From the NCBI GenBank assembly GCA_030427705.1, contig JAUIBR010000017.1, positions 62,001 through 126,000 on the forward strand: a stretch of DNA of 64,000 bases. Reading direction: 5' to 3'. A program made the position numbers and the translations under genes. The notes below the pieces were generated by a model, which saw only the letters and a program-made list of their open reading frames with translations, ran no database searches and was not told where the DNA came from. This stretch comes from a bacterium. Lineage in GTDB: Bacteria; Myxococcota_A; Bradymonadia; Bradymonadales; Bradymonadaceae. Positions 24,952 through 33,103 of this stretch are shown here, in pieces; the first letter of the stretch is position 1, and each line of letters opens with the position of its first letter.

Positions 24952-27108
24952 TCAGTCTAGCAGGCCGAAGCGGTCTAACACGAATGCATATTCGAACGCC
25001 GTCTCCTTCAGGTAGTCATAGCGCCCAGATGCACCGCCGTGGCCGGCGCCCATATTGGTCTTCAACAACAACACATTGCCGTCGGTTTTGGTTGCCCGCA
25101 GCTTGGCCGTCCATTTGGCCGGCTCCCAGTATTGAACGCGAGGGTCATTAAGTCCTGCGGTGATCAACATATCTGGGTACTCCTTGGCCTCGACGTTGTC
25201 GTAGGGCGAGTACTGTACGATGTAGTTGAAGTCGTCGAGTTTCTTGGGATTGCCCCACTCTTCCCATTCGATGGCCGTCAGCGGGATGGTCTCGTCCAGC
25301 ATTGTGTTCACGACATCGACGAACGGCACATCGGCCACAACCACATCAAAGAGGTCGGGTCGCATGTTCACGACCGCGCCCATCAACAATCCACCCGCAC
25401 TTCCGCCTTGAATCGCAAGCTTATCAGACGTCGTCATGCCTTGTGCAATCAGGTGTTCAGCGCTGGCGATGAAGTCCGTAAAGGTGTTCATCTTGTGCTG
25501 CATCTTCCCGTTTTCATACCAGCTGCGGCCCATCTCGCCGCCGCCACGGATATGGGCGATGGCAAACACGATATTGCGTTCAAGCAGCGACACACGTGAC
25601 GTCGAGAAGTACGGGTCGTAGCTTGCGCCATAGGACCCATAACCGGTCAGGTATAGAAACGTGGGGCCGTTATCGAGCGCGCCCTTCTTGTAAACGATCG
25701 AGATAGGAACATCCGTCCCATCCTTGGCCTTCGCGTAGATCCGCTTCGATTCGAACTTCGAAGCGTCATACTTGAAGACCTCGGTCTGCTTCACCAACGT
25801 GCGCTCTTTGGTCTTCATGTCGTAGTCGAAGATCGACCGCGGTGTGACCAGCGACGTGTAGCTGAAGCGCACCTTCGATGTGTCGAACTCATAGTTTGCG
25901 CTGGTGCGCGCTGCGTAAGTCGGCTCAGGCATCTCGACGTAGTGCTTCTCGTCCGTCTTCAGGTCCCAGACGCGAAGAACAGGCAGCCCTTTGCGGCGCT
26001 CCTCAACCACGAGGTGGTCCTTGAAGGCATCGAGTCCTTTGAGCGTCACCTCAGGGTCGTGAGCGATGAGCTCCTTCCAGTTCGCCTTGCCCGTCTTCGT
26101 GACCGGCGTCTCCATCAGCTTGAAGTTCGTGGCTTTGTCGGCGTTCGTCATGACAAAGAAACGGTCGCCGTGGTGGTCCAAATAGTACTCGACCGACTGT
26201 TGGCGAGGCTCCACAACCTTGAACTCGCCAGCAGGCGTGTTGGCGTCCAGATAGCGGAACTCGGTGGTCACCGCGCTCTGCAATCCAAGCAGCAGGTATG
26301 CGTCGCTGCGTGTCTTGCGAATGCTCAAGAAGAAGCGGTCGTCTGGCTCGTGATAGACCTCAACATCTTCGCTAGCCAGGGTGCCTACGGTGTGGCGGAA
26401 CAGCTTAAACGGGCGGTTCGCCTCGTCGACGCGGTTGTAGAAGATGGTCTTATTGTCGTTCGCCCATTCGACCGAGTAGTAGGTGTCCTCGACCTTGTCG
26501 CCCAGGTCCTTGCCCGAATCGATGTCCATCACCTTGAGCGTGTAGCGCTCGTTGCCAAGGTAGTCGACGGAGTAGGCGAGCATCTTGCCGTCTGGACTGA
26601 CCTCAAATGAGCCCACGGCGAAGTAGTCCTTGCCCTCGGCCATCTTGTTTTCGTCCATGATGACCTGTTCTTCCGCCTCCATACTGCCTTTCTTTCGACA
26701 GTGAATGGGGTAGTTCAGGCCTTCGACCGTGCGGCTGTAATAGTAGTAATCACCCAGTTTGTACGGCGCGGTCAGGTCGGTCTCTTTGATGCGCGAGAGC
26801 ATCTCTTCATAGATCTTGGTCTGCGTCGCCTTCGTGTGCTTCATCATCACATCCGTGTAGGCGTTCTCGTCCTCCAGATACCTGATGACCTCAGGGTTTT
26901 CCTTCTCGCGAAGCCAGAAGTAGTCGTCGACACGTTTGATGCCGTGGATCTCCGATTCATGAGGTTTCTTGGCGGCAACAGGGGGTGCGGCCTTCGTGGA
27001 TTCAGTCACGTCTTGTGTCTCTTTCACTGGGGTTTCGTCCGCATTCTGAGGGGCAGAACAGGCGGTCGCGCTCAGGGCTATAGCTATGATGATATGTGTA
27101 GTGCGCAC
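24952..27108 (-). CDS. Oligopeptidase B-like S9 peptidase lipoprotein
   Basis: 718 residues. The lipobox LSATAC places it in the envelope. A beta-propeller (about 60-430) precedes an alpha/beta-hydrolase domain with the nucleophile motif GGSAGGLLMGA, catalytic Asp in AGLNDPRVQYWEP and catalytic His in GAGHGGASGRYD. The DDYFWLREKENPEVIRYLE start and the RGGGEMGRSWYE motif are typical of oligopeptidase B (S9A), which cleaves short peptides after Arg/Lys. Most characterised OpB enzymes are cytosolic; the lipoprotein form is common in marine and myxobacterial relatives. Confidence 0.95.
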   Translation of the reverse strand: MRTTHIIIAIALSATACSAPQNADETPVKETQDVTESTKAAPPVAAKKPHESEIHGIKRVDDYFWLREKENPEVIRYLEDENAYTDVMMKHTKATQTKIYEEMLSRIKETDLTAPYKLGDYYYYSRTVEGLNYPIHCRKKGSMEAEEQVIMDENKMAEGKDYFAVGSFEVSPDGKMLAYSVDYLGNERYTLKVMDIDSGKDLGDKVEDTYYSVEWANDNKTIFYNRVDEANRPFKLFRHTVGTLASEDVEVYHEPDDRFFLSIRKTRSDAYLLLGLQSAVTTEFRYLDANTPAGEFKVVEPRQQSVEYYLDHHGDRFFVMTNADKATNFKLMETPVTKTGKANWKELIAHDPEVTLKGLDAFKDHLVVEERRKGLPVLRVWDLKTDEKHYVEMPEPTYAARTSANYEFDTSKVRFSYTSLVTPRSIFDYDMKTKERTLVKQTEVFKYDASKFESKRIYAKAKDGTDVPISIVYKKGALDNGPTFLYLTGYGSYGASYDPYFSTSRVSLLERNIVFAIAHIRGGGEMGRSWYENGKMQHKMNTFTDFIASAEHLIAQGMTTSDKLAIQGGSAGGLLMGAVVNMRPDLFDVVVADVPFVDVVNTMLDETIPLTAIEWEEWGNPKKLDDFNYIVQYSPYDNVEAKEYPDMLITAGLNDPRVQYWEPAKWTAKLRATKTDGNVLLLKTNMGAGHGGASGRYDYLKETAFEYAFVLDRFGLLD

Positions 27109-27160
27109 GGTTCTTGGTTCTTGGTTTTTGGTTCTTGGTTTTTGGTTTTTGGTTTTTGGG
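27109..27160. repeat. GGTTCTTGG/GGTTTTTGG simple repeat
   Basis: About six alternating units of GGTTCTTGGTTTTTG fill the gap between the S9 peptidase start and the stop of the 27166-27954 gene. Same unit as at 29202-29242 and 54788-54862. Confidence 0.95.
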
Positions 27161-27165
27161 ACGGG

Positions 27166-27954
27166 CTACCAGATTGCGTCCTGACTGTCGTCCGCGGAGG
27201 ACGAATCCGAGAAATCAGTGGTGGCTTGGAACTCTCCCGCGATAGCCAGGGTAAGGTCGACGTCCATGAACACGAGCTCAAGGTCGATTTCCAGGACCTC
27301 GCGCGACACGCTCAGTTCGACGAACGTTACATCGGTTAGCGCTGAAACGGCATGGCGAAACGCCGTAGGAAGCATATCCAGCGATTCCAGCGGCCTCTCG
27401 TGATCCAACGACCAACGCATATATCGGACGCCCTGTTCCACAAGTACATCTTCGTAAACACCGTCGACATACGTGCCAATATCGAGCTCTTCGTCCTCTT
27501 CTAGCCAATCGGGGCCCGTAATCGGAATCTCGATGCCCAGCCAGCCATCGTCGAACACCCGGATCGTCAATCCTGTCGTGGCGACCTCTATGAAGTACTC
27601 TGTCTGTCTGGCTTCCGTCTTGAGTCTCGCTGCCAACAAGTTGGCAAACTCAGTCGGGTCGCTGAGCCAGTCTTCAGACCGGAGCATGCCGAGCGCCGAC
27701 TCTTCGAATGTTACGGATGTTCCGTTCGCCGGCGGTTCCGGCCATGGAAGAATGCACGCTTCGTCTAGTTCCTCGCCATGCTCGGTTCGCACAGTGACGG
27801 TCCCAGCGACGAAGTTGAGATAGCGGCCTGTGGGTTCAAACCCGGTGATGGTGCCGTCAACAAGCACCAAGTCCGACGACGGCTTACGCTTGGCCAAGTA
27901 TGTCGGGACGAAAATCAACGCGATGATAAACGCGGCGAGCAGAAGTTCGAGCAT
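27166..27954 (-). CDS. Membrane-anchored hypothetical protein
   Basis: 262 residues. One N-terminal membrane helix (LLLAAFIIALIFVPTYLA), then a soluble acidic region of mixed strands and helices. No family recognised. The order GTITGFEPTGRYLNFVAG, CILPWPEPPANGTSVTF, WLSDPTEFANLLA parallels segments of the 2915-3682 protein (FGELVLEG, CLVPSDFQYRIKGASVSF, WVEDAATLADKT), so I infer distant paralogy. It starts three bases after the stop of the 413-residue gene, so the two are an operon. Confidence 0.72.
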   Translation of the reverse strand: MLELLLAAFIIALIFVPTYLAKRKPSSDLVLVDGTITGFEPTGRYLNFVAGTVTVRTEHGEELDEACILPWPEPPANGTSVTFEESALGMLRSEDWLSDPTEFANLLAARLKTEARQTEYFIEVATTGLTIRVFDDGWLGIEIPITGPDWLEEDEELDIGTYVDGVYEDVLVEQGVRYMRWSLDHERPLESLDMLPTAFRHAVSALTDVTFVELSVSREVLEIDLELVFMDVDLTLAIAGEFQATTDFSDSSSADDSQDAIW

Positions 27955-27957
27955 GAC

Positions 27958-29199
27958 CTACCGCGTTGCGTTGAAGCCATCGTCCAGGTTCCGGCTCACA
28001 AAGCAGTGGTGCAACGGAGTCATGTAGAACCCCTTGTCATCCCCCAGTTCTGCGGCGATCGACTCATGAACTAGGACGATATTCGAACCGGCGACGCGGA
28101 CGACGGGAATGGTCGATTCGTAGGATTCTTCCGTCGGGTGGAGTCCCAGATACTCGTCATAAATCCCGCTGAATCTCAAGCCGACATCGGACTTGCTCCA
28201 ATCGATCCAATCGACCACGTGCGTCGGTTGCAAAATCCAAAGGTCATCCCGAGTTTCATTCAAGAGCGGGTCATGCAGTGACGTTTGAACGAAGGTGGCT
28301 TCAACACCAGCATTCTCGAAATGCTCTTTTGTTTCGGTCCCGACGGCTGGAACACCTTGCAAGCTCATGAACTGTGCGGCCTTCGCTTCCCTCCAACGCT
28401 TCTTCTGTTTGGATTTTGCACAATCGTCGTCAAGCGCTGCCGTGACGGATGGCAGCGCTAATCCCGAAGCATAACGCGCGAAGAGCGAGTCGTTAGTCTC
28501 TTTCTGAAGCAGCGCATTCCAGGCCTCATCAGGCTCTTTTTTGAACTTGTCGTCTCGCGCGTTTTCACCCAGTGGATGGGGCGATTCGTCAATCTCGGGC
28601 CAGACGGACGTGATGTTAATGATGTCCGCGCTCGCCGCTGCATACCCGCCACGAAGAATCAGATAGGGATGCGGTCGCGCCGCAATGAACTCAGGGATTT
28701 GGTCGACCGCGCTCCAAACCACACCTGCGGCTTCGGCGGCCTGAACAAGCTCGTCTGACAACGCCAAGAATCTACTGTTTCGAACGGGACAAAACATGCG
28801 GTCAGGTTGGTCTTCCACATGCAAGTTGCTGGCAGACAGAATCGAGTACCCGCTCTTGTTGTAAGGCGGAAAACCCTCTGCCTGATACATGACGTCGCTG
28901 TTAGAAACTGGAGCTACGACAAACACGACCGCGTCCCCGGCTTTGGCCTCGAAGAACACAACGTCATCGTCGACGCTCTGGAGAACGTCTCGGAGCTTCT
29001 TGGATACGACGAATATCTCATCCTGGCACGGATAGTGGTCGACTGAGGTTAGTGCATCCGCATCCAAGACATCGATTGACGCCGAATCCGGCCAGTTTTC
29101 GATCTCTTTATAATGTTTGGAACGCAGTCGATGCTTGCGATTGATTGCGTTCAAGCGCCCCAACACTGGGTTTGTCCCAAGGTCGATAATCTTCGTCAT
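27958..29199 (-). CDS. Hypothetical cytosolic protein, 413 residues
   Basis: No signal peptide or membrane helix. The N-terminal 130 residues have an HYPCQDEIFVVSKKLRDVL...VVFFEA pattern reminiscent of Imm11/DUF1629-type immunity proteins, but this is weak. A second half containing WILQPTHVVDWIDWSKSDV and HESIAAELGDDKGFYMT looks like a related repeat of the same fold. Function unknown. First gene of a two-gene unit with 27166-27954; base composition is slightly lower in GC than neighbours by eye. Confidence 0.7.
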   Translation of the reverse strand: MTKIIDLGTNPVLGRLNAINRKHRLRSKHYKEIENWPDSASIDVLDADALTSVDHYPCQDEIFVVSKKLRDVLQSVDDDVVFFEAKAGDAVVFVVAPVSNSDVMYQAEGFPPYNKSGYSILSASNLHVEDQPDRMFCPVRNSRFLALSDELVQAAEAAGVVWSAVDQIPEFIAARPHPYLILRGGYAAASADIINITSVWPEIDESPHPLGENARDDKFKKEPDEAWNALLQKETNDSLFARYASGLALPSVTAALDDDCAKSKQKKRWREAKAAQFMSLQGVPAVGTETKEHFENAGVEATFVQTSLHDPLLNETRDDLWILQPTHVVDWIDWSKSDVGLRFSGIYDEYLGLHPTEESYESTIPVVRVAGSNIVLVHESIAAELGDDKGFYMTPLHHCFVSRNLDDGFNATR

Positions 29200-29201
29200 T
29201 T

Positions 29202-29242
29202 GTTGGTTCTTGGTTCTTGGTTTTTGGTTCTTGGTCTTGGAA
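29202..29242. repeat. GGTTCTTGG simple repeat
   Basis: Four to five units of GGTTCTTGGTT(C/T)TTGG in the 56-bp gap between the 413-residue gene and the stop of the RCC1 gene. Confidence 0.93.
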
Positions 29243-29255
29243 AACCTCTAGCCGG

Positions 29256-32200
29256 CTAAGGGACCGACACCAACGTCGGAACAAGGAAGCGGAGCGACCC
29301 ATCGCCCATCTGCCCCTGTCCGTTGTCACCCCAGCAATGGACCTCGCCGCCCGTACGTCGACCGCAGGTGAATACGTCGCCAACCGTCACCTCGACCCAA
29401 TCGGTGAACGTGGTGTTCACAGCGACCGGGGTGGATGCGTCTACGAGCGTGCCATCGCCGACCTGCCCGAATTGATTCGCACCCCAGCAATAGACCATAT
29501 TGCTTGCGATACCACAGGTGTTGTCGCGGCCGACCGAGACCTGACTCCAAGGCGCCAGTGCCCCGCCAATCGTGACGAAGGTTGTGCTCGGGGTAGTGCT
29601 ACCGTCGCCCAGCTCACCCGTGGTGTTGTCACCCGCGCAAAGCAGGTTACCGCCGGTATCAATGGCGCATGTGTGCTCTTGTCCAGCGGACACCGAAGTG
29701 AAGCTCGTGCCCATGATCGTTGGCATTGCAGGGATGACGAAGTCTGGTGTGGTGGTGCCGTTTCCTAGCTGACCGAAGCTGTTGCCGCCCCAGCAATACA
29801 GGTCGCCGCCGTGAATCGCGCAGACATGGGTATGACCCGCTGAAACGGTGGACCACGCGGTACCGGTGGTTGCACCAACCTCAGCCGGCGTATTCGTTGA
29901 GGTCGACTGACCATCGCCAAGCTGCCCTTCTAGACCACGGCCCCAACACCAGAGTCCGCCGGACTTGATGCCACAGCTAAATCCGCTACCGGCGCTAACT
30001 TCCGTCCAATCCATATCTGCCGCCGTTCCTGAGGCAACCACCGGCCCGGGCGAGCCCATGTTTGTGGCGTCTCCGAGCCCACCGTCTGGGTTCGCACCCC
30101 AGCAGCGCGGAGCGCCGTTTTGCAGGCCACACGCGTGGGTTGGGCTGCTCGAAACCTGCGTCCAGTTGGTCTGTCCCATGGTGGTTGCCACCGGCACTGC
30201 GTAGTCCGGGTAGTTGAAATCAAACGCAGAATAGCCCCAGCAGAATGGTCCGCCGTCTTGAATGCCGCAGGCAAAGCTAGAGAGCCCCAAAACGAATGGA
30301 ATGTCTTCGCCGCCATAGGCCGAGACAGACGACCATGTTCCAGGAGTGATCGATGTCATCGTTGGGCGTGGGCGAGAAGACGGGCGGCCGACTTGGCTAT
30401 CGAAGTTTGAGCCCCAGCAGTACGTCTCGCCGGTGTCTCGAATACCGCAAGTATGCTGCCCAATGACCGGAATCTGGACGTTGTTCCAGTCGCCAGCCAT
30501 ACCGACGCGAACGGGCACCATATATGGCATGGTGTCTCCGGCGCCGACCTGCCCTTCAAGGTTGTAGCCCCAGCACCAGAGGTCGCCGCTCGTCTTAAGC
30601 GCACAGGTGTTGTCACCGCCTGCCGCAGGAATCGCCCAATCGGTGTCGCTGCCAACGCGCTGCGGCGTTGGGAAGTCCATATCGCCTCCGCCATTGATAC
30701 CAAGCTGACCTCCGATATCGGAGCCCCAGCAGAACAACTCACCGCCGCGCGTCGCGCAGGTATGCCCGCCGCCCAAAGCGACGTCATCCCATGGTCCACC
30801 GCCAATCATGACCGGGCTTGAGGAATCGGTACCCATCATGTTGTTTCCGAGTTGACCGGCGAAGTTTCCACCCCAGCAAGACAGGTTGCCCATATCATCC
30901 AGCGCGCAGGTGTGGTCGCCCCCGGCCTCGACTTGTGCCCAGTTGGTTGCGTTGGTGTTTTCGCGTGTTGGGTTCGACTGCTGACCGGTCGTTCCATCGC
31001 CTAGCTGACCGCTCATGCCTTCGCCCCAGCAATAGATTTCGCCTGCCGTATTGAGCGCACAGGTATGGCCGACGCCCGCGGTGACCTGCGCCCAGTTCGT
31101 GGCGTTTGTGCTCTCGCGAACAGGGACGCTCGAATCAGTCATCGACCCGTCGCCCAGTCCGCCACCGAAGTTCGCGCCCCAGCACCAAAGCTCTCCGCCG
31201 TCATTGATGGCGCACGAGTGGTCGGCACCGGCTGCGATCGAGACCCAGTTCGTTGCAGCCCCGACCCGAACGGCCATCGGGCTTGGGTTGTTCGTACCGT
31301 CTCCGAGCTGGCCGTAGAGATTGTCGCCCCAACAGTAGATTGCACCTGCCACGATCTGGCAGTTGTGCAGACCGCCAGCGGCCAGGATTGCGGGCTCGAC
31401 CGTGCTGTCCGGCATGCACGTGAAGCCATCACCCGTGAAGCCTGAGTTACACATGCACATGAAGTCACCAGGCGTGTTTGTGCAGGTCGCGTTGGCATCG
31501 CACGCTCCGCCGAGCGCGCATTCGTCGATGTCCTGACAACCGTTCGGGCCTTGCTCATAGCCAATTTCGCATGACGGCTCGTATTCAGGCGGCAGCAAGC
31601 AACCGGCAGGTGGTGCGAGCGAGCCGCTGATGTCTTGTCCCCAACACTCGGTATTGCCAGTTGGGCTGATTGCACAAGCGTGTCGATGGCGTGCGACAAC
31701 TTGCGAATAGCCCGACAAGTTTGGCGTGCCGGTCACAACATCGTAGTCGGCGCCCCAGCAAACCACTTCGCCGAGATCGGTCAGTGCACATGCGGCGAAG
31801 ACGCCCACCGACACTTCGGTGAAGTTCGTGCCGGACGGTGAGCGAGTTAGGCCGCTGATATCCGAACCCCAGCACTCGATCGAACCATCGCCAGCGACCG
31901 CGCAAGTGTGGCGAGAGCCCGCATCGACGTCGACATAACCCATGCCGCCTGGTGGCGTTGCGGAGCCGTCGCGATCGACGCCCCAGCAGTCGATCGACCC
32001 GTTGGTTCGAAGGCCACATGCGTGGAAATCACCTGAGGTGACGGACACGAAATCCGTCCCAGCTGGATCAGGCACGTCGTATGCGCGGCCGCCAGCCATG
32101 AAGCAATCGATTGAGCCGTCTTCTTTCAGACCACAAGCGTGGAAGCGGCCCATCGACAGTTGCACGAAGTCCGTCGCGGATGGGGCCACCGGTGGATTTG

Positions 32201-32948
32201 AGCCCCAGCATTCAATGGAACCGTCAAACTTGAGACCACAGTCGCTCCAAGCGCCTGTCGCAACGTCGATGAAATCGGACGTCGTTGGGATTGCAGACGC
32301 TGCCGGCTGGCAACCCGTGCAATCGGTCTCGCGAAGGCCCCAGCAACATAAGGTGCCGGCCGACTCGATACCGCATGAGTACACACCATGGCCCGGAAGG
32401 GTTGTCGCGTACTCCGAGAATCCGGGGACGCCGGATGCCAGTTTGTCAGGATCACCTGAGTCCCAAAGACCAAGGTTCGGATCGTACATGCCGCTGGAAT
32501 CGCCGGTCTGGTCCCAGAGACCAAGGTTCGGATCATACACCGAGCCTGTGGGTCCAAGCTGGTCCCACAATCCCAGGTTCGGGTCGTACTTCGAGACCGC
32601 GCCCGGCTGTGTGAACGTGTTGGCCTGAACATCAAATTCGAGCACCGCTGGTTCGCTGAACTGCAGGCCGTCCGGGCCGAAATCGAAGACCATGCCTTTG
32701 ACGACATCGTTTGCGTCGTTCGTTGCGTCCGCCGCCCGCATTTCCAACGTAATCTCGGTGTCTTGGTCGAGTGCATTGGGCGGGATGATGAGCTTGGCGT
32801 TTCCAACCGCCACCTCGCCGCCCATGGCGGCATCGATATTGACACTCACAGACGAAACCTGGTTTGGCGTCTGTGCAGTCCGAGGTTCATGACAGCCGGT
32901 CGTCAGCAATACCGCGGTCGCGGCAAACAGCATGCGTTTCAAATTCAC
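29256..32948 (-). CDS. RCC1-repeat surface lipoprotein with EGF module
   Basis: 1230 residues. The lipobox LLTTGC is followed by a ZU5-like beta-sandwich (about 35-110; LIIPPNALDQDTEITLE). Next come three copies of YDPNLGLWDQ/S at residues about 120-165. A first block of seven or eight degenerate RCC1-type repeats of the CGLKEDGSIDCWG form follows, then a calcium-binding EGF module (DIDECALGG...CMCNSGFTGDGFTC). A second block of about fourteen RCC1 repeats is close to consensus (CWGDNLYGQLGDGT). RCC1 repeats make seven-blade propellers, so the total suggests three propellers. Exported, probably binds a partner; such ATS1-type proteins are abundant in this phylum. Confidence 0.92.
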   Translation of the reverse strand: MNLKRMLFAATAVLLTTGCHEPRTAQTPNQVSSVSVNIDAAMGGEVAVGNAKLIIPPNALDQDTEITLEMRAADATNDANDVVKGMVFDFGPDGLQFSEPAVLEFDVQANTFTQPGAVSKYDPNLGLWDQLGPTGSVYDPNLGLWDQTGDSSGMYDPNLGLWDSGDPDKLASGVPGFSEYATTLPGHGVYSCGIESAGTLCCWGLRETDCTGCQPAASAIPTTSDFIDVATGAWSDCGLKFDGSIECWGSNPPVAPSATDFVQLSMGRFHACGLKEDGSIDCFMAGGRAYDVPDPAGTDFVSVTSGDFHACGLRTNGSIDCWGVDRDGSATPPGGMGYVDVDAGSRHTCAVAGDGSIECWGSDISGLTRSPSGTNFTEVSVGVFAACALTDLGEVVCWGADYDVVTGTPNLSGYSQVVARHRHACAISPTGNTECWGQDISGSLAPPAGCLLPPEYEPSCEIGYEQGPNGCQDIDECALGGACDANATCTNTPGDFMCMCNSGFTGDGFTCMPDSTVEPAILAAGGLHNCQIVAGAIYCWGDNLYGQLGDGTNNPSPMAVRVGAATNWVSIAAGADHSCAINDGGELWCWGANFGGGLGDGSMTDSSVPVRESTNATNWAQVTAGVGHTCALNTAGEIYCWGEGMSGQLGDGTTGQQSNPTRENTNATNWAQVEAGGDHTCALDDMGNLSCWGGNFAGQLGNNMMGTDSSSPVMIGGGPWDDVALGGGHTCATRGGELFCWGSDIGGQLGINGGGDMDFPTPQRVGSDTDWAIPAAGGDNTCALKTSGDLWCWGYNLEGQVGAGDTMPYMVPVRVGMAGDWNNVQIPVIGQHTCGIRDTGETYCWGSNFDSQVGRPSSRPRPTMTSITPGTWSSVSAYGGEDIPFVLGLSSFACGIQDGGPFCWGYSAFDFNYPDYAVPVATTMGQTNWTQVSSSPTHACGLQNGAPRCWGANPDGGLGDATNMGSPGPVVASGTAADMDWTEVSAGSGFSCGIKSGGLWCWGRGLEGQLGDGQSTSTNTPAEVGATTGTAWSTVSAGHTHVCAIHGGDLYCWGGNSFGQLGNGTTTPDFVIPAMPTIMGTSFTSVSAGQEHTCAIDTGGNLLCAGDNTTGELGDGSTTPSTTFVTIGGALAPWSQVSVGRDNTCGIASNMVYCWGANQFGQVGDGTLVDASTPVAVNTTFTDWVEVTVGDVFTCGRRTGGEVHCWGDNGQGQMGDGSLRFLVPTLVSVP

Positions 32949-33026
32949 GTTGTGCTCTCAGGATGAGGTTGCCGGGAGTATAGCGCGACTCGGATCCAGA
33001 AACACTACTGATTGGCAGGGTAGTTG

Positions 33027-33051
33027 GGGCTTGGGGCTAGGGGGCTTGGGT
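33027..33051 (+). promoter_or_regulatory. G-quadruplex motif upstream of the kinase gene
   Basis: Four G runs (33027-33030, 33034-33037, 33041-33045, 33049-33051) are separated by exactly three bases each time (CTT, CTA, CTT), a textbook G4 consensus, on the coding strand 53 bp before the kinase ATG. It would be in the promoter or 5' leader. Confidence 0.7.
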
Positions 33052-33103
33052 TAGTGCGGTTTCGTTTTGACGCGTTGGCTATGCTTGTGTTGATGTATGC
33101 GCG

